Shown piece by piece: positions 7,581 to 16,493 of a DNA stretch of 64,000 nucleotides. Source of the stretch: Vagococcus humatus (lineage in GTDB: Bacteria; Bacillota; Bacilli; Lactobacillales; Vagococcaceae); NCBI RefSeq assembly GCF_003950325.1, contig NZ_PXZH01000002.1:62001-126000 (forward strand). The letters are read 5' to 3'. Under the pieces are notes generated by a model. That model saw only the letters and a program-made list of their open reading frames with translations, had not been told where the DNA came from and ran no database searches. Made by a program: the position numbers and the translations under genes. Position 1 is the stretch's first letter. Every line of letters starts with the position of its first letter.

Positions 7581-8720
7581 TTAGTTTAATAGTTCTTTTA
7601 GTGAACAAAAAGAGTTAGTATCCTCTTGAGTAAAATTGAGTTTAAATGTTTCTGAATCAATTTGTTTAAATTTATCTAGACTTGAATCATATTCATACTC
7701 TATCAGTATATCTTTTCTTACTTCTATGATTTTTTCAAGTCGTCTATATAGTTGAAATGCTTTATCTATCTCTTTATCTAACCCTTTTATTTTTTCAAAA
7801 AATAAATAAGGTGGGTAAGGAGTTGTGATAATGATAGTTGTTGCAGTGAGAGGTTTATTGAAATATCTTGAAGATACAACCACATCAAAAGTATGTGGAT
7901 CAAGTATTTTCAATAATTCGTTGTAAGCAATGATATTCGGTCGTAGTTCATCGAGTATGATTACTGATTGACCTTCATAATGTTGAAAAGGGTCATTATT
8001 ACTACCTGACAAATAAAAATTTTCGCAGTTTTTCTTAGCTATTTTTTTGCTAAATATGTCTTACCTGTTCCAGTCTCACCAAAAATCCAAAATATTGATT
8101 TTTTTATATTATTGTCTTTCGTTTCTTTTTTAAATTCATTTGATTTTTTTTAAATGCATCTTTTCTATAGAAATGATAGTTTTTTCATTATGAGCATATT
8201 CAATACCTGATAAATTTTCAAGTAATGCTTGCTTATCGATAATTTTTAAATCAAAGAGTTCAATTAATTTGTTTACTTCATTTTTTCTCTTGTTTTTTAA
8301 GTCTTTATTATTCGATAAGATAGTTTCAATTTCATTTATACTCATTTCAAAATCAAAATTGGCTACAACATTTTTGGGTGAATATTGTTTTTTATTTTCT
8401 TTTCTAGCTTCATCAGTTCGATGTAATAAATAACTATAAGCATTCTTTATACTGCCTTTCCACACTTCGATATATTGAGGTTCAATATCTAAAAGCTTAG
8501 CAATTGATGTAATATGACGTGCATTTTCAAATTCTAAAATAATGTGAATATGTTTGAATTCTTCATTATCATCATGAATAATAAATGCATATCGTTTTGC
8601 TTTAACTATCTTTTCTAACACTTCTGTGAGTTCTATTACGTCTAAATTAAAGTGTTCAAGTGATTGATTTATCATCATATTTCTTGCTCTAATAAGCCTC
8701 ACCTCCTTTTGTTTTGACAC
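7581..8720 (-). pseudogene. rep: Replication initiator (HUH Rep plus SF3-like helicase) split by two A-tract frameshifts
   Basis: The first part (8720-8136) has a rolling-circle Rep domain: an HUH-like HIHIILEF motif and SYLLHRTDEA, with a conserved KKQYSPKNV stretch. The last part (8012-7581) is helicase-like, with VIILDEL as Walker B. Between them the Walker A (FGETGTGKT) lies in another frame. Reading moves into that frame at an A8 tract (8151-8144) and back at an A7 tract (8048-8042), where the expected KKIAKK needs eight A. Repaired, it would be one Rep-helicase of about 380 residues. The start is unclear: AAGGAGGTGAG lies inside the 5' end, 8 bases before an ATT codon, and the first ATG after it is codon 15. 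The GTG at 8720 precedes the ribosome binding site. Confidence 0.7.
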
Positions 8721-8730
8721 ATTGACACTT

Positions 8731-8768
8731 TATATCAGCGTTGATAACAAGCCCTCAACGCTGATATA
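8731..8768. repeat. Perfect 14-bp inverted repeat, candidate replication or nick origin
   Basis: TATATCAGCGTTGA (8731-8744) and TCAACGCTGATATA (8755-8768) form a perfect hairpin with loop TAACAAGCCC. It lies just upstream of rep, next to TTGACAC repeats (8714-8720, 8722-8728, 8787-8793) and a second pair AAAGTTT/AAACTTT (8782-8803). Rolling-circle Rep proteins nick such hairpins. Confidence 0.55.
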
Positions 8769-8903
8769 ATAAGTTTTCTTCAAAGTTTGACACAACAAAC
8801 TTTAAAACGATTATTATTTGAATAAGTGTTTTCACTGTGTCGCTTAACTTTGTTAGCTCACGTTGCAACACTTGTTCAATAAGTTCGTTCTAGTTTGTGG
8901 TCA

Positions 8904-9251
8904 TTATTTTGATAATTTAATGACTTTTTCAATTTTTTCAGCGGTTACAGAGAGACCTGTAGAATAATCGCCCCAGACAGTTGCTTTTGAAATGTTAACA
9001 ATTTTGATTGAATTGTTTCGTTTAAAATCAACGGGTGGTTGAATCAGCTTACAAATGAATTTTTCATATTGATTAATTGATTCTTCGTTAAGCCCTACCT
9101 CAGAATAATCAGTATTATCTTCCATGATAATTAGTTCAACCTTGTGTAACCCTATTTTTTCATCAATACCTTTGTCAGCAATAAAAGCTAATGATTTGTC
9201 TTCAAAAAAACTTTCTGTATCAAAATTTAAAAATCTGTTTAAGTTCTTCAT
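8904..9251 (-). CDS. Small element protein of unknown function
   Basis: I start this at the ATG at 9251 (MKNLNRFLNFD), which is preceded by AGGTGA at a good distance; a start at 9284 has no such site. The 115-residue product is soluble and acidic. Its C-terminal stretch (IVNISKATVWGDYSTGLSV, then an alternating helix) vaguely recalls small accessory proteins encoded near Rep in integrative elements, but I cannot name a family. It is the first gene of the leftward module, about 180 bp upstream of the origin-like repeat. Confidence 0.5.
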   Translation of the reverse strand: MKNLNRFLNFDTESFFEDKSLAFIADKGIDEKIGLHKVELIIMEDNTDYSEVGLNEESINQYEKFICKLIQPPVDFKRNNSIKIVNISKATVWGDYSTGLSVTAEKIEKVIKLSK

Positions 9252-9441
9252 GATTTCACCTACTTTTTGCACTAGAAATTTCATTTCTAATGTTTATATA
9301 TTTATCTTAAATTATTAGATATTGTTCTTCAATTTGAAATATGCAACAATAAATTGAGATAAAAAACTCTTAGAAACGTTGATGTATCAATGCCTATTTT
9401 TTTTACTCAAAATTAGAGGGAGAAATTGAAGGAGGATGCTG

Positions 9442-10158
9442 ATGAATAATGATGAAATAAAAAATTATTTAGATGGATTTTATACCAGAGAACAGATATG
9501 CGATAAATTAGGCATAGCTATGAATACTTTAAAAAAATATGAACAAGAAATTGAACAAGAATTTAGTAATTTAGATAACTATGAGTCTATTAATATTGAA
9601 GGTAAGCATTATAATCGATATTCTTGGTATTATTTTACAAGTATAGATTCTTTAGAAAAACATCTTAAAATTAAATACGTCGTTCCAGATTGGGATAAAA
9701 ACAGGGTTGTTCTGTACAAAAGCTCTAAAAGGGGGAACCCAACATATTTTAATAAAAATTATTATGAAATAGTAAAGTATAAAAAAATTTTAAGGAGAGA
9801 AATGTTACTAAAAATTTAAGTAAAGCTCAACAGAGAGATAAAATTATAGAACTAACAACAAAAAATGAAGCTTTAGAAAGGGAAATTAAATTATTAAAAA
9901 GTTGTTATACACGTGAAATAAAGAAAATGATTAGAAATGACTACTCAAAATTGAAAATAGCAGAGCTATCATTTGTTGTGACAAGTTATTTAAATAGTGC
10001 AACAGATAGTAAGTTTAACAGAAAAAAGATATGAATACTTACTAAGTAGTATAGAAGACCTTAATATTTCTTATCAAGAAAATAAAGGGTTTCGAATAAA
10101 AAATCAAGATGAGTTGTTTGAATTTTTTGAAAAAAATCCTGATGAGTTCATAGAATAA
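9442..10158 (+). pseudogene. Element regulator with N-terminal HTH, disrupted by frameshifts
   Basis: The ATG at 9442 follows GGAGG and opens a 125-codon frame beginning with a helix-turn-helix-like stretch (YTREQICDKLGIAMNTLKKY). It ends early at 9819. Reading moves at the A7 tract 9781-9787 into a frame giving KNFKERNVTKNLSK and then a coiled coil (IIELTTKNEALEREIKLLK). That ends at 10034, while a third frame, open from 9994, continues with SLTEKRYEYLLSSIEDL to TAA at 10158. The three pieces join into a plausible protein of about 235 residues. It is transcribed away from the rep-int module, the usual place for an element's repressor or activator. The first fragment could still be made. Confidence 0.5.
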
Positions 10159-10288
10159 TAGAGGAAAAAAATAATATTCTATTTACTATTCTGTGATTAT
10201 CTATTTATGTTGTTCATCATCTTTATATTATATTCACATAAACGGCTAATAATGAATAATAACTTTAATACTAAATATGTTTCGATTA

Positions 10289-10297
10289 TGGTAAAAT
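10289..10297 (+). promoter_or_regulatory. Extended -10 promoter of the restriction-modification operon
   Basis: TGGTAAAAT at 10289-10297 fits an extended -10 and lies 38 bases before the ATG of the first methyltransferase. No controller (C) gene or C-box was seen. Confidence 0.45.
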
Positions 10298-10334
10298 ATT
10301 AGCTAATGGTTTTATAACAGAAAAGGTGAAAATA

Positions 10335-11660
10335 ATGATAATAGAAGATAATTTTTATAGTAATTTAGAATCAAATTATAAAGTGACATATCCTGAACAA
10401 GAGGGAGCAACTTACACTAGTTTGCTGAATTTTTCAGATGAAGGAAATAAATTTAGACAAAGATGGTACAGGTATAAAGAAGGATACTCGGTTGATTTAA
10501 TAAAAATATTAATAAACGAATATAACAAAAATGCTAATGGTATAATTTTAGATCCATTTTTAGGTAGTGGGACAACGGTAATGGCGGCTAATGAACTAGG
10601 GTTGAAAGGAATAGGGTTTGAGGTTAATCCTTTTTCCTATTTTTTATCTAAATGTAAGCTAACAAATTATACTGATTCAGAAAAAATGGAATTTAAAACA
10701 GCAGCAGTTGATACTCTGATAGAAGCTGAAAAACTATCAGAAAAAAAAGTAATATTATTACCTAAATTATCTATAGCTGAAAAAGTATTTAACCCTAATA
10801 TTCAAAATTATTTTATGGCAATAAAAGAAGTTATAGATAGATATAATGGTTCTGAAAATGTTAAAAATTTATTGTTACTTGGTTGGCTTGCTAGTCTTGA
10901 AACGATTTCACAGTATAGAAAAGCTGGTAATGGTTTGAAGAAAAAATCATTGAGTAAAAATAAGATAGATAATATATTGTTAGTTACAGAAATAATTAAA
11001 GGCAACTATGATAACATCTATAATGACATTACTGGGAATACTTTGAAATTTAATGCAGAGCTTATAAATGATAGTTCATTAAATTTATCTAGCTACATTG
11101 ACAAAGAAAGTATTAGTGGGGTTATTTTTTCACCGCCATATGCAAACAGTTTTGACTATACTGAAATATATAAATTAGAACTGTGGTTTGGCTCTTTTGT
11201 AAAAGAATATTCTGATTTAAAGAAATTACGTGAAATTTCATTTCGTTCTCATTTGAATGGCTTGTCATCTAAAACAGATATATCTAAATTAGATTTAAAA
11301 ACGATTCCTGAATTAGATACTTTAATTAATGTTCTTCAAACAAAAGAACTGTGGGATAAAAAAATTCCTATTATGTTAAAAATGTATTTTTCAGAAATGT
11401 TTGAATTATTAGATAGAATTTGGGAATCTCTAGAGTGTGACGGTTTTTGCTCAATTGTGGTTGGAAATTCAGCCTATGGTGGGATTATATTCCCTACTGA
11501 TTTATTGATAGCTAAATATGCTGAAACAATCGGATTCACGGTAGATAAGATTGAAGTGGATAGATATATTATCACTAGCTCACAACAATATCATATCACG
11601 TTAAATACAAAGAAATATCTAAGGGAGAGTGTCATATGTCTAGTGAAATCAAAAAAATAG
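10335..11660 (+). CDS. Type II DNA methyltransferase M1 (SPPY class)
   Basis: The ATG at 10335 follows AAAAGGTG at 7-8 bases and gives 441 residues. The AdoMet motif DPFLGSGTT is at residues 73-81, and the catalytic motif SPPYANSFDY is near 266. Motif I before motif IV is the beta-type order, and SPPY is typical of N4-cytosine methyltransferases (DPPY being usual for N6-adenine). It would protect host DNA from the endonuclease two genes down. Its 3' end overlaps the second methyltransferase by 25 bp. Two methyltransferases beside one endonuclease suggest an asymmetric recognition site, each enzyme modifying one strand. The site itself cannot be read from sequence. Confidence 0.85.
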   Translation: MIIEDNFYSNLESNYKVTYPEQEGATYTSLLNFSDEGNKFRQRWYRYKEGYSVDLIKILINEYNKNANGIILDPFLGSGTTVMAANELGLKGIGFEVNPFSYFLSKCKLTNYTDSEKMEFKTAAVDTLIEAEKLSEKKVILLPKLSIAEKVFNPNIQNYFMAIKEVIDRYNGSENVKNLLLLGWLASLETISQYRKAGNGLKKKSLSKNKIDNILLVTEIIKGNYDNIYNDITGNTLKFNAELINDSSLNLSSYIDKESISGVIFSPPYANSFDYTEIYKLELWFGSFVKEYSDLKKLREISFRSHLNGLSSKTDISKLDLKTIPELDTLINVLQTKELWDKKIPIMLKMYFSEMFELLDRIWESLECDGFCSIVVGNSAYGGIIFPTDLLIAKYAETIGFTVDKIEVDRYIITSSQQYHITLNTKKYLRESVICLVKSKK

Positions 11661-12919
11661 AAGAACATATCATAGTAGAAAATTTACCAATCAATATAGT
11701 GGAGGACGCAACCTACTCAATTAGTCAAAACAACCCTAATTCATATACCCACGGTTTTTTTAAATATCCATGTAAATTCATCCCTGAAATTCCAAGATGG
11801 GCAATTAAAAAGTATGCAAAAAAGAACGCACTAGTATTTGATCCATTTTCTGGATCGGGGACAACATTATTAGAAGCTCAATTACAAGGATATGATGCTT
11901 TTGGTACTGAAATAGATCCTATAGCTAAAAAAATTATTCAGACTAAAACTCAAAAATATATAGAAGAAGACCTAAAAAAAATTGATATAGTATATAACCA
12001 AATTCTTATGACTTTTGATGATGAACATGATCAAACAAAAGTTTTTATTCCAAAAATTAAAAATTTAGAGCACTGGTTTAATAAAGAAAATGCTCATATT
12101 TTGGGTAAAATTAGAACAATAATTGATGAAGTTGAAAATGTTAAGGTGAAGTCTTTTCTTGAAATTGTAATGTTATCAATTATTAAATCAGTTTCTAATG
12201 CAGATGATACTTCTCCAAAGCCATATGTTTCATCGAAAATTGTAAAAATACCACCAAATGCTTTGGATCGTTTTAAAACTACCTTTGTAAGATATAGAAA
12301 AATGTTACAAGAATATTTTGAAAAACAAGTAACCAATGAAGTTAAAATCGTGGAAGGCGATGCTCTAAATACAAAAACCAAGTTTTTAGCTGATCTTGCA
12401 GTTACTTCTCCACCATATATTAATGCATTTGATTATCCTAGAACTCTAAGACTAGAAAATTTATGGATGGAGACGCAAACGGAAGAATCGATTCTTGAAT
12501 CAAAGGGACAATATGTTGGAACAGAACGTTTTAGTTTGAAAGATGAAAAAGAAAAGGATTTAGATATCTTAGAGCTTTCTGAGACGTTGAAAGAAAAATT
12601 TGAATTAATTAAAGAAATTGATGAGAAACGCGCTTACGTTGTTAAAAAATTCTTTGAAGATATGAAAAGAAATATGCTTAATGTTAACGATCACCTAATT
12701 AATGAAGGACACTATGTAATAGTAATAGGAAATAGTGTAATAAGAAAGAACTTAATTGAAAGTTGGAGCATATTAAAAGACATAGCTCCGTATACGGGCT
12801 TTTCTTTTGTCGAGCATTTTTCTTATAATATTAAGAATCCATATATCAGAATTCCTCGTTCTGGTCGTGGCGGAGAAATAAAAAAAGATCATATTATAGT
12901 GTTAAAAAAAAATAGTTAG
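11636..12919 (+). CDS. Type II DNA methyltransferase M2 (SPPY class)
   Basis: A 427-residue protein. The AdoMet motif DPFSGSGTT is near residues 69-77 and the catalytic motif SPPYINAFDYP near 258. It shares only these landmarks and general fold with its upstream neighbour, so the two are distinct enzymes and not a recent duplication. The ATG at 11636 lies inside the end of M1, after AAGGGAGAG. It probably methylates the other strand of the same asymmetric site. The endonuclease gene follows after 13 bp. Confidence 0.85.
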   Translation: MSSEIKKIEEHIIVENLPINIVEDATYSISQNNPNSYTHGFFKYPCKFIPEIPRWAIKKYAKKNALVFDPFSGSGTTLLEAQLQGYDAFGTEIDPIAKKIIQTKTQKYIEEDLKKIDIVYNQILMTFDDEHDQTKVFIPKIKNLEHWFNKENAHILGKIRTIIDEVENVKVKSFLEIVMLSIIKSVSNADDTSPKPYVSSKIVKIPPNALDRFKTTFVRYRKMLQEYFEKQVTNEVKIVEGDALNTKTKFLADLAVTSPPYINAFDYPRTLRLENLWMETQTEESILESKGQYVGTERFSLKDEKEKDLDILELSETLKEKFELIKEIDEKRAYVVKKFFEDMKRNMLNVNDHLINEGHYVIVIGNSVIRKNLIESWSILKDIAPYTGFSFVEHFSYNIKNPYIRIPRSGRGGEIKKDHIIVLKKNS

Positions 12920-12932
12920 GAGGAGTATTTTT

Positions 12933-14711
12933 ATGGCTAGTAGAAATAGAGATAAACAAGTTTGGTTTGTTCCCAAGCGGGCTAATGTACACCAAATGAT
13001 TGCACTTCTTCATGGAATTATTAGTAGAAAATATGATGGTACAACTTGGAATACTTCAAAGCAAGATAATCTTAATTTAGAGTTAAAAAAACTTGGAGCT
13101 ACACAGAGTGGAAATAAAATTGCTCCCCAGGGTATGCGAACATTATTAGCTTCACTTCACTACTTAGGTTTTGTTTATTTAGATACAACAACAACCCCAA
13201 CTACTTTAAGAGTAACTAAAGCGGGATATAATTTTTATTCAACTCACCAAAATGATTTAAGACCTATGGATAAGTTAACTAAAGGCCTAACTATAGATTA
13301 TTCTGAATCAGTACTTTATCAAATGGCTAAATTGCAAATAACTAATCCAATTATTTTGCCTCATTGCGAGGATATATATGTTTTTCCTTTTAGAGTTACG
13401 CTGCAGATGCTAAGAACGTTAAATTATTTAGATATGGAAGAAATTGCAATGTTTGTTTTTCATACTCGTGATATGTCAGAAATCGAATATAAAATATCTG
13501 AAATTTTGAATTTTAGAAATTTAAATTCCAAGGATAGAGAACATCTTGTTAATCAGTATAAGGCAACTAATATTGGAAATCTTACGCTTAAAAAGGCTCC
13601 TAGTGCAGGATATTTTATGGCATTTTGTATGGGAACAGGTATAATGACAAAAAGTCGAGTTGATACGAATGGTGGAAATAAAGTTGGGGCAATTTCTATT
13701 AAGAAAAATATGCTTCAATGGGTTGATGAATTACTCGAATTTCATAAAAATACAGAAATATTTGATTTCGAAGATAATTTAAATTTATGGATTAGTTATT
13801 TTGGAAATCCACTTAGAGATTTCCCACCTACTTTAATGAAGATTAATAATTATGTTAATAATGAGTTATACATAGAAATAAATGATAGTCAAGATAATCT
13901 TATTGATACTACAATTATTAATGCCAACGATAGATATTTTACCCCTATTTTTGAAAATGAAAATTATACAATTAATATTTACAATATTACTGATGGTACT
14001 TTAATTTATTCAAATTCATTTATTTCTATCAAACATCAGCAATTTACAATAGATGATCAATTAATTTTAAAAGGAAATTTTGTAAATGAAAAACCCATGT
14101 TTTTATCATATTCAACTTTAGAAACTAATCGTTTAATTAATGAAATACTTGATCATAGTGCTAGTAAAAATTTTTCGGATAAAATGCTTATTAAACTGAG
14201 GTTACTTCAAACTAAACTAGGAATCGATAAATTCAATGATAAGTCATTAAGAGGAGCCCAATATGAATATTTGTTTTATCTGCTGCTTTCTCAACTTAAA
14301 AATAGAAAGATAATTGATGAAGTTATTTGGAATGGAAAAATAGGAAATTATAATTTACCAACTCAAGCGCCGGGTGGTAAAACTGGTACACCAGATATTA
14401 TTTTTATACTCAATAATGAAAGATACATTCTTGAATTAACAACTATTAAATCAAAATCAATGCAATTCACAGCAGAGGGTTCTTCAGTACCTGATCATAT
14501 TAAGATTTATCAAGAAGAGTATCCAGATGTTGTTGTTAAAGGAATATTTTGTGCACCAATGGTTCATGAAAGAGTTCATGCAGCTATGAATTCTATTCTA
14601 TCAGGATATAATATTCCATTGATTTCTATATCAGATGTAGAATTATTAAATATTTTAAATTCAGAAAGCAAACAAGAATTGTCTCAAAAATTAAATAGTA
14701 TTTTTAATTGA
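12933..14711 (+). CDS. AlwI-family Type IIS-like restriction endonuclease
   Basis: A 592-residue protein; the ATG follows a strong AGGAGGAG. The N-terminal part (VWFVPKRA near the start) and overall layout resemble the AlwI/BstNBI family, whose members recognise short asymmetric sites and cut outside them. The C-terminal third holds the nuclease core: GTPD with D488, then YILELT with E501, a PD-(D/E)XK variant with T in place of the usual K, as in this family. Two methyltransferase genes directly upstream support an asymmetric site. The reading frame is intact. Whether it cuts both strands or only nicks cannot be decided by eye. Confidence 0.8.
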   Translation: MASRNRDKQVWFVPKRANVHQMIALLHGIISRKYDGTTWNTSKQDNLNLELKKLGATQSGNKIAPQGMRTLLASLHYLGFVYLDTTTTPTTLRVTKAGYNFYSTHQNDLRPMDKLTKGLTIDYSESVLYQMAKLQITNPIILPHCEDIYVFPFRVTLQMLRTLNYLDMEEIAMFVFHTRDMSEIEYKISEILNFRNLNSKDREHLVNQYKATNIGNLTLKKAPSAGYFMAFCMGTGIMTKSRVDTNGGNKVGAISIKKNMLQWVDELLEFHKNTEIFDFEDNLNLWISYFGNPLRDFPPTLMKINNYVNNELYIEINDSQDNLIDTTIINANDRYFTPIFENENYTINIYNITDGTLIYSNSFISIKHQQFTIDDQLILKGNFVNEKPMFLSYSTLETNRLINEILDHSASKNFSDKMLIKLRLLQTKLGIDKFNDKSLRGAQYEYLFYLLLSQLKNRKIIDEVIWNGKIGNYNLPTQAPGGKTGTPDIIFILNNERYILELTTIKSKSMQFTAEGSSVPDHIKIYQEEYPDVVVKGIFCAPMVHERVHAAMNSILSGYNIPLISISDVELLNILNSESKQELSQKLNSIFN

Positions 14712-14773
14712 TAATTACTTTCATCAGAAGACAATTAAATTAGATATTATTAATAAAATGTTTTATATTGCAT

Positions 14774-14805
14774 AAAAAACCTGCTGAAATTCAGCAGGTT
14801 TTTTT
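14774..14805 (+). terminator. Terminator after the restriction endonuclease gene
   Basis: CCTGCTGA (14780-14787) pairs with TCAGCAGG (14791-14798), flanked by A6 and T7, so it may act in both directions. It lies just inside the right end of the element and may shield it from guaA. Confidence 0.85.
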
Positions 14806-14806
14806 G

Positions 14807-14826
14807 GTAGGGAAATGGTAGGGAAC
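14807..14826 (+). repeat. Possible integrase arm-binding repeats (right)
   Basis: GTAGGGAAA (14807-14815) and GTAGGGAAC (14818-14826) are direct repeats 11 bp apart. They match the single copy at 4662-4670 at the integrase end. Confidence 0.4.
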
Positions 14827-14912
14827 TATATAGTTTTTAATGATTTTCAAGCATTTTAAGTATGCTAAAACGTTGATTTTTCGGTATTCCTCATCCTTAT
14901 AAAGTATGTTCT

Positions 14913-14926
14913 TTATTCCCACTCAA
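14913..14926 (+). repeat. Right attachment-site copy, the 3' end of guaA
   Basis: TTATTCCCACTCAA is the reverse complement of the last codons of guaA (TT GAG TGG GAA TAA), so insertion here leaves the guaA product unchanged. Confidence 0.75.
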
Positions 14927-16460
14927 CAGTTGCTGGTGGCTTACTTGTAATATCATACACGATACGGTTAACGTGATCGACTTCATTCACGATACGAACA
15001 GAGATTTTTTGTAACACATCCCAGTCAATACGAGCAAAGTCAGCAGTCATTCCGTCAATAGAAGTAATGGCACGAATACCAATTGTATAGTCATAAGTAC
15101 GACCATCTCCCATAACTCCTACACTACGAATACCTGGAAGAACAGTGAAATATTGCCAGATATCGCGGTCTAAACCAGCTTTTACGATTTCTTCTCGTAA
15201 AATAGCATCACTTTCACGAACGATTTCTAATTTATCTTCCGTTACTTCACCAAGCACACGAATACCAAGACCAGGTCCTGGGAAAGGTTGACGCCAAACG
15301 ATTGAGTCAGGCATACCAAGTTCAGTTCCTAAAGCACGTACTTCATCTTTAAATAAAGTGTTTAAAGGCTCAATTAATTGGAACTGCATATCTTCAGGAA
15401 GTCCACCTACGTTATGGTGAGATTTAATCACTTGAGCAGTATCAGTACCACTTTCAATAACGTCTGTATAAAGAGTTCCTTGTGCTAAGAAATCAATACC
15501 GTCTAATTTAGCTGCTTCATCATCAAAAACATAAATAAATTCATTTCCAATGATTTTACGTTTTTGTTCTGGATCAGAAACACCTTGTAATTTATCTAAG
15601 AAACGTTTTTGAGCGTCTACTTTGATAATATTTAAACCAAATTTTCCGCCAAGGCTTTCCATTACTTGATCTGCTTCATTTTTACGAAGTAATCCATGGT
15701 CAACGAAGATACAAGTTAACTGGTCACCAATTGCTTTTTGTAACAATACACCAACAACACTAGAATCAACCCCACCTGATAAAGCAAGTAGGACTTTTTT
15801 ATCGCCAACTATTTGACGAATTTTATTGATTTCCATGTCGATAAAGTTGCCCATAGACCAATCGCCTTTACAACCACAAATGTCAAAAGCAAAATGACGT
15901 AATAAATCATTTCCGTATTCAGAATGACGCACTTCTGGGTGGAACTGAACAGCAAAGAATTTTTTATCTAATTGTTGCATAGCAGCAATCGGACAATCTT
16001 GGCTAGTTGCGACTACTTCAAAGCCAGCTGGAACTTCTGTTACAAGGTCCCCGTGACTCATCCAAACTTGTTGTTTTTCAGGTAAGTCTTGGAATAATAA
16101 AGCCTCTTGGCTAGTGATGTTGATGAAAGCTTGTCCATACTCCCGTTTAGAAGCAGACTCCACTTTCCCACCAAAATGTTGTGTCATTAACTGCATGCCA
16201 TAGCAAATGCCTAAGATAGGAATACCTAATTCGAAGATTTCTGGATCGATTTTAAAGGCATTATCATCATAAACGCTATTAGGCCCACCAGAGAAAATAA
16301 TACCTTTTGGATTCATCTCTTTGATTTCTTGAGCAGAAATTTTGTGGCTTAATAATTCAGAAAATACACCAAACTCACGAATGCGTCGTGTAATTAACTG
16401 ATTGTATTGACTACCAAAGTCTAATACGATAATTTTTTCTAACGTAGTGTCTTTTGTCAC
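14913..16460 (-). CDS. guaA: GMP synthase (glutamine-hydrolysing)
   Basis: A 515-residue enzyme that converts XMP to GMP using ATP and glutamine. The N-terminal class I glutamine amidotransferase domain has the nucleophile in GICYGMQ and the FHPE motif of the catalytic triad. The ATP pyrophosphatase domain has the P-loop [10 protein letters not shown] near residue 230. The C-terminal dimerisation domain ends in VEWE. I prefer the GTG at 16460, with AGGGTG 6 bases upstream, over the in-frame GTG at 16469. It lies 33 bp after coaA on the same strand, so the two may be co-transcribed. Its stop codon falls inside the attachment site of the adjacent element. Confidence 0.95.
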   Translation of the reverse strand: MTKDTTLEKIIVLDFGSQYNQLITRRIREFGVFSELLSHKISAQEIKEMNPKGIIFSGGPNSVYDDNAFKIDPEIFELGIPILGICYGMQLMTQHFGGKVESASKREYGQAFINITSQEALLFQDLPEKQQVWMSHGDLVTEVPAGFEVVATSQDCPIAAMQQLDKKFFAVQFHPEVRHSEYGNDLLRHFAFDICGCKGDWSMGNFIDMEINKIRQIVGDKKVLLALSGGVDSSVVGVLLQKAIGDQLTCIFVDHGLLRKNEADQVMESLGGKFGLNIIKVDAQKRFLDKLQGVSDPEQKRKIIGNEFIYVFDDEAAKLDGIDFLAQGTLYTDVIESGTDTAQVIKSHHNVGGLPEDMQFQLIEPLNTLFKDEVRALGTELGMPDSIVWRQPFPGPGLGIRVLGEVTEDKLEIVRESDAILREEIVKAGLDRDIWQYFTVLPGIRSVGVMGDGRTYDYTIGIRAITSIDGMTADFARIDWDVLQKISVRIVNEVDHVNRIVYDITSKPPATVEWE

Positions 16461-16493
16461 AATTTTCACCCTATCTGTTTCTTTATTTAAATA

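Larger units (their letters stand above)
4587..14926. mobile_element. Decayed integrative element inserted at the 3' end of guaA, carrying a restriction-modification system
   Basis: About 10.3 kb bounded by TTACTCCCACTCAA (4587-4600) and TTATTCCCACTCAA (14913-14926); the latter is the last 14 bases of guaA. Order from the left end: integrase, DUF3173 protein, FtsK-like ATPase, a broken companion, a small protein, a Rep-helicase, an origin-like inverted repeat, a small protein, a divergent regulator, then the two methyltransferases and endonuclease. No relaxase or type IV secretion genes are seen. The 3' end of guaA is a known island hotspot. At least five mobility or regulatory genes are disrupted while the cargo is intact, so I infer that the element can no longer move by itself. 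Confidence 0.8.

Noticed and set aside
4587-14926. Sequencing error as the single cause of all broken frames
   Set aside because: About 50 kb of chromosomal genes in the same window have no frameshift or stop, and the lesions include nonsense codons and a 13-bp duplication. Single A-tract indels could still be errors.
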